A stretch of DNA of 64,000 bases, from assembly GCA_051418075.1 (NCBI GenBank), contig JBPRGG010000177.1, forward strand, positions 122,852 through 186,851. The letters are read 5' to 3'. The position numbers and the translations under genes were made by a program. Origin of the DNA: JBPRGG01 sp051418075. Its GTDB lineage: Bacteria > Bacteroidota > Bacteroidia > Cytophagales > Cyclobacteriaceae. This document shows, one piece after another, positions 61,161 to 64,000 of the stretch. The notes beneath the pieces are model-generated. The model worked only from the letters and a program-made list of their open reading frames with translations. It had not been told where the DNA came from and ran no database searches. The stretch's first letter is position 1. Every line of letters starts with the position of its first letter.

Positions 61161-61520
61161 TCAGGGTCAATCTGAACACACATCTCGGAGACACTCATCC
61201 CAAAATATCTCTCTGTACCACTCAATGCTATATTTCTTTCTAAAAGTCAATTTTGCTTGAATTACGGCCCCTGTAAATTTAATAAACCTGATATCCATAG
61301 TGAAAACAAGACAGGGACTAAACCATTAATTTTGCAAGCCTGTGTGTTATTCAAAGTTCATAGCAACCGCTTATCATTATTAATCAACCTGATTTGCCTC
61401 ACTACCGTAATACTTGTAATTTACTTTTTCAGATTTATAAGACAGTTGTGTTATAAACATCCACTGATTAAAAACGAAAGAAATTGCCAATAATCAACCA
61501 GAAATCATTTTCATAATGTC
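61161..61520. other. Intergenic stretch between PUL and AraC gene
   Basis: These 360 bases contain a TTG-started frame (61257-61493) whose product has a random-looking composition and is not called as a gene. No clear hairpin with a T run or full promoter is visible, so the AraC promoter remains unidentified. Confidence 0.4.
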
Positions 61521-62345
61521 ATGATCTATCAAGATATCGTCAACAATAATGGATCTGATGGTAGCATCAATCAATGTTTTAAATTAGTATCTGAAAAAAA
61601 TGATGCTCAAAAGTCAAATCTTTTCTTACCTGATGGTTTGATAAGTGTTTTATTTTTAAAAAAAGGTTCATTTTATATTTTGAATAAAAACAAAAAGTCT
61701 TCCTACCATGCCCCTGCCTTAATGATTGCATTCTTTACCGAACCTCAATCTGTGTACTTTGAGGAGGATACAATGGTCTATGGACAAACCTTTTACCCCT
61801 GGATGATAAATGCTATGGGGACTAACTGTGCGGCATTAAAGGATCAATTAATACCCATTGACTTTATATTTCCTGTGCTTCAGGACCGGCTTTTGAGTGA
61901 ATTAATTTGCTTAAAAGACCAAAATCAGATTCCTGTTTTGATTAATCAGATGATTTTTAATGATCAAAGACCTGTTTTACCTGTTTGGGTAGAAAATTTT
62001 ACCAAAGAAGCAGTTGAGGCTAAAGGGCAAATAAAAATCACATCTTATCTGCCTAAAATAAGCGTCAGTGAAAGGAATTTTCAAACGCATTTTTTCAATA
62101 CTTTTGGGATCACTGCCAAGCACTATTGCGATCTGTGTAAATTCAACTACAGTAAAGTATTAATGGAAAAAATGAATCATCTCAACCTGGCAGCTATTGC
62201 TCAATATGCAGGTTACTGCGACCAGTCTCATTTCATTAGGCATTTTAAAAAATTCAGTGGCCATTCGCCTAAAGTGTTGAGAAAAGAAGACATTGGTATG
62301 GGTAAATTTTTTGGCATGTATCAGAAGCGGGCGGCTGGTTTTTGA
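61521..62345 (+). CDS. AraC-family transcriptional regulator
   Basis: A 274-residue regulator. The N-terminal half (about 1-150) is a cupin-like sensor region of the DUF6597 type (VLFLKKGSFYILNKN, ALMIAFFTEPQSVYF). The C-terminal double HTH (about 165-260) has ISVSERNFQTHFFNTFGITAKHYCDL and LNLAAIAQYAGYCDQSHFIRHFKKFSGHSP, the canonical AraC signature. It follows the PUL on the same strand after 360 bases and may regulate it, in addition to the sigma/FecR pair; that is inference. Confidence 0.9.
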   Translation: MIYQDIVNNNGSDGSINQCFKLVSEKNDAQKSNLFLPDGLISVLFLKKGSFYILNKNKKSSYHAPALMIAFFTEPQSVYFEEDTMVYGQTFYPWMINAMGTNCAALKDQLIPIDFIFPVLQDRLLSELICLKDQNQIPVLINQMIFNDQRPVLPVWVENFTKEAVEAKGQIKITSYLPKISVSERNFQTHFFNTFGITAKHYCDLCKFNYSKVLMEKMNHLNLAAIAQYAGYCDQSHFIRHFKKFSGHSPKVLRKEDIGMGKFFGMYQKRAAGF

Positions 62346-62386
62346 AGAATTTTATTAGACTGAAATTTCAGAAAAAATAAAAACCT

Positions 62387-62394
62387 TATCTTTG
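62387..62394 (+). promoter_or_regulatory. -7 box abutting the Rpn gene start
   Basis: TATCTTTG matches TAnnTTTG exactly and ends 4 bases before the ATG at 62399, implying a leaderless or nearly leaderless message. The -33 element is unclear. Confidence 0.45.
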
Positions 62395-62398
62395 GATT

Positions 62399-63259
62399 AT
62401 GAGTGGCTTTAAAGAAAAATATGTTAATCCTTTCACTGATTATGGATTTAAACGCCTTTTTGGAGAAGAGCCAAGCAAGGAATTGCTTCTGGATTTTCTC
62501 AATGAACTATTATCTGAGGAGCAAGGTAAAATAACTAATCTAACCTATTTAAAAACTGATAGGTTAGGTACAACCGAAGAACAACGAAAGGCGGTTTTTG
62601 ACCTTTATTGTGAAAATGAACAAGGTGAAAAATTTATTGTCGAGCTTCAAAAAACAAAGCAAAAATTTTTTAAAGACCGCACGATATATTATTCAAAGTT
62701 TCCTATTAGAGAGCAAGCAGAAAAAGGAAGTGAATGGAACTTTGAATTACAGGCAGTATATACTATTGCCATATTAGATTTTGTTTTTGACGAGGATAAA
62801 AATGAACCATCTAAATACAGATATGATGTCAAATTATCGGATATTGATACTTGCAAAGTCTTTTATGATAAGCTGACATTCATATACCTTGAGATTCCAA
62901 AATTTAAAAAGGAGCTAAAAGATATTGACTCCCGATTCGAAAAATGGCTATATGTTATCAGAAATTTGAATAAACTAGAAAGGATTCCTGATGAATTAAG
63001 AGAAGGAATATTTGAACGTCTTTTTGAAATTGCTGAAATAGCTAAATTCAGTAAAAAGGAAGCTGATGAATATGAGGATAGTTTGAAATCATATCGGGAT
63101 TTGAAAAACTCAATAGATACAGCACGGGAAGAGACGTTGAGTAACAGGAATAAAGAAATTGTATTAAATTCTTTAGCACTTGGATTAAGTATAGACCAGA
63201 TTTCCAGTATAACTGGATTAACAATATCAGAAATCAATCAAATTAAAAATCAAGAATAA
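62399..63259 (+). CDS. Rpn-family recombination-promoting nuclease (PD-(D/E)xK)
   Basis: A 286-residue protein of the Rpn/transposase-like family. The N-terminus FTDYGFKRLFGEEPSKELL and the nuclease motif KAVFDLYCENEQGEKFIVELQ (Asp, then Glu-x-Gln in place of Glu-x-Lys) are family hallmarks. The C-terminal SIDQISSITGLTISEINQIK is a short HTH-like tail common in the family. E. coli RpnA-E are DNA endonucleases that promote RecA-independent gene transfer. It stands alone at the right end of the PUL. The gene appears intact. Confidence 0.92.
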   Translation: MSGFKEKYVNPFTDYGFKRLFGEEPSKELLLDFLNELLSEEQGKITNLTYLKTDRLGTTEEQRKAVFDLYCENEQGEKFIVELQKTKQKFFKDRTIYYSKFPIREQAEKGSEWNFELQAVYTIAILDFVFDEDKNEPSKYRYDVKLSDIDTCKVFYDKLTFIYLEIPKFKKELKDIDSRFEKWLYVIRNLNKLERIPDELREGIFERLFEIAEIAKFSKKEADEYEDSLKSYRDLKNSIDTAREETLSNRNKEIVLNSLALGLSIDQISSITGLTISEINQIKNQE

Positions 63260-63346
63260 ATAAAGCAGATTTATTCCGATGCTTTTTATTAAGGTTTTAT
63301 AATTTTGTATTAGGTAATTTTTTGTAACTATATTAACCCTTGGCTG

Positions 63347-63371
63347 GTCCGAGTTACTGTCCTACTCGGAC
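63347..63371. repeat. Perfect 8-bp hairpin
   Basis: GTCCGAGT (63347-63354) and ACTCGGAC (63364-63371) are exact reverse complements around a 9-base loop. No T run follows, so it is not a classic terminator. Confidence 0.6.
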
Positions 63372-63746
63372 GATTTGGGGTGGATAGAAGAAATGGCATC
63401 GGTTAATTATTTTTTGTATGTGTATTCAAAGGTGAGAAAGTTGGATCAGTTCGGGGCTACTAATGAGTCTTTGAAAAAGCGTAGCACATACCCTCTAAAT
63501 CGTCATTTCTTGGCCACTTTTGGGAAGCATTAGTGGCGAGAAATCTCCAACCAAAAGCACTGCAGCAAGGGCTACTACCAAACGTCTTCCGCCAAAAGTC
63601 GCCAAAAGTCGGACACGTTCTCTATCTATTTTTTTGAATCAAAAATAATGAATTATTGGCTTATTTGTTTTTAAGTGTTCATAGTTATGCACAATTAACC
63701 CCTCCCCCCTTGCGGATTTATCCAATTTTAGAGCAGCATCAAGGCT

Positions 63747-63754
63747 TATTTTTG
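63747..63754 (+). promoter_or_regulatory. -7 box of the LuxR-type gene
   Basis: TATTTTTG matches TAnnTTTG exactly and lies 9 bases before the ATG at 63764, leaving almost no leader. The -33 region is weak (TTTT/TTTA near 63726-63730). Confidence 0.4.
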
Positions 63755-63763
63755 TAATTTAAA

Positions 63764-63979
63764 ATGTTGATAAATGATAAGTTACAATACATTACAAAAC
63801 GAGAGATGGAAATACTGGAATTCCTGTCCAAAGGATTTACCACCCGTAAAATAGGAGAAATACTGGAAATTAGTGGAGAAACCGTGAAGACCCATTACAA
63901 AAATATCTACCTGAAGTTGCATGTTAGCAGTAGGGGTGATGCCATTGAAAAGGCACGAAAATATAAGTACATTCAGTAA
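63764..63979 (+). CDS. Short LuxR-type HTH protein
   Basis: A 71-residue protein that is almost entirely a LuxR/GerE DNA-binding domain: ITKREMEILEFLSKGFTTRK, then EISGETVKTHYKNIYLKLHVSSR. It has no receiver or ligand-binding domain. Full-length LuxR or FixJ-like proteins are around 200 residues, so this is either a natural stand-alone HTH protein or the surviving end of a larger regulator. The -7 box just upstream argues for a real short gene. It ends 21 bases before the window edge, so its partners cannot be seen. Confidence 0.75.
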   Translation: MLINDKLQYITKREMEILEFLSKGFTTRKIGEILEISGETVKTHYKNIYLKLHVSSRGDAIEKARKYKYIQ

Positions 63980-64000
63980 TGCAGCCAAAAGTAATAATAA

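Larger units (their letters stand above)
63260..63763. other. Gene-poor stretch with hairpin and possible gene debris
   Basis: This 504-base stretch contains an 8-base-pair hairpin at 63347-63371 and a frame without start signals (about 63333-63533, reading GWSELLSYSDDLGWIEEMAS then KKRSTYPLNRHF) that might be a gene remnant. A GCCAAAAGTC direct repeat lies near 63587-63610, with a partly complementary GGCCACTTTTGG near 63515. The pattern suggests decayed or mobile DNA. The last part holds the LuxR-gene promoter box. Confidence 0.4.

Noticed and set aside
61257..61493. 78-codon frame between the PUL and AraC gene
   Set aside because: TTG start, low-complexity product and no conserved motif; treated as chance.
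1..64000. CRISPR array or prophage
   Set aside because: No regularly spaced direct repeats, no cas genes and no phage structural genes were seen.

Overview
The window looks like chromosomal DNA of a Bacteroidota bacterium, most plausibly a Cytophagales-type marine or polymer-degrading member. The evidence is a SusC/SusD pair driven by an ECF sigma factor and FecR, -7 promoter boxes of the TAnnTTTG type, PspC/GIN-domain (DUF2807) proteins, a UMF1-type MFS protein, an ExbB/ExbD operon with an extra small membrane protein, three Cys-type sulfatases and a CE15-type esterase. The genus-level placement is inference only.

Layout. 1-4.1 kb: TetR regulator followed by an efflux set (TolC, lipoprotein membrane-fusion protein, ABC-2 permease). 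4.2-10.4 kb: a solitary HsdR-N-like nuclease-fold protein, an SLC13 permease, a glucuronoyl-esterase-like hydrolase paired with a creatininase-family amidohydrolase, and a UMF1 transporter. 10.5-12.8 kb: ExbB / small membrane protein / ExbD / ExbD operon with a clear terminator, then tRNA-Ser(GGA). 13-20.6 kb: a tightly packed minus-strand run (GT2, small wHTH-like protein, OppC-type permease, SpoIIE phosphatase, polysaccharide deacetylase, GT2, TatD, asparaginase). 20.7-26.6 kb: RuvC, a sulfatase, DUF456, a 34-residue membrane peptide missed by length cut-offs, and a DUF2089 / YIP1-like / hydrolase operon. 27.1-31.1 kb: an ECF sigma operon with a putative anti-sigma protein, a GIN-domain/beta-barrel protein and a stand-alone barrel paralogue. 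31.2-36.7 kb: vanadium haloperoxidase-like PAP2 protein, LacI regulator, PspC-GIN protein with PadR and a putative operator. 36.9-37.4 kb: a decayed, integron-cassette-like segment carrying a frameshifted yoeB toxin remnant. 37.4-43.3 kb: lipoprotein sulfatase, a large FAD/Fe-S D-2-hydroxyacid dehydrogenase, an NlpC/P60 lipoprotein and tRNA-Ala(GGC).

43.6-62.3 kb is a polysaccharide utilisation locus: ECF sigma, FecR, an STN-domain SusC, SusD, a LamG lipoprotein, a secreted cytosolic-carboxypeptidase-like M14 enzyme, a second LamG protein, a sulfatase, a GH28-like beta-helix protein, a 902-residue protein with a GH67N/GH20b-like domain, an exported FAD oxidoreductase and an AraC regulator. 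The expected working scheme is that SusC/SusD bind and import a sulfated, probably uronate-containing glycan or glycopeptide. SusC signals through its STN domain to FecR and the sigma factor, and the exported enzymes trim the substrate. Substrate identity is inference.

The right end carries an Rpn-type nuclease, a 500-base stretch with a hairpin and possible gene debris, and a short LuxR-type HTH protein.

Most unusual items: the orphan attC-like/yoeB segment; the CCP-like carboxypeptidase between two LamG paralogues inside a PUL; the GIN-barrel fusion next to its unfused barrel paralogue; hairpins between PUL genes; and promoters whose -7 box abuts the start codon.
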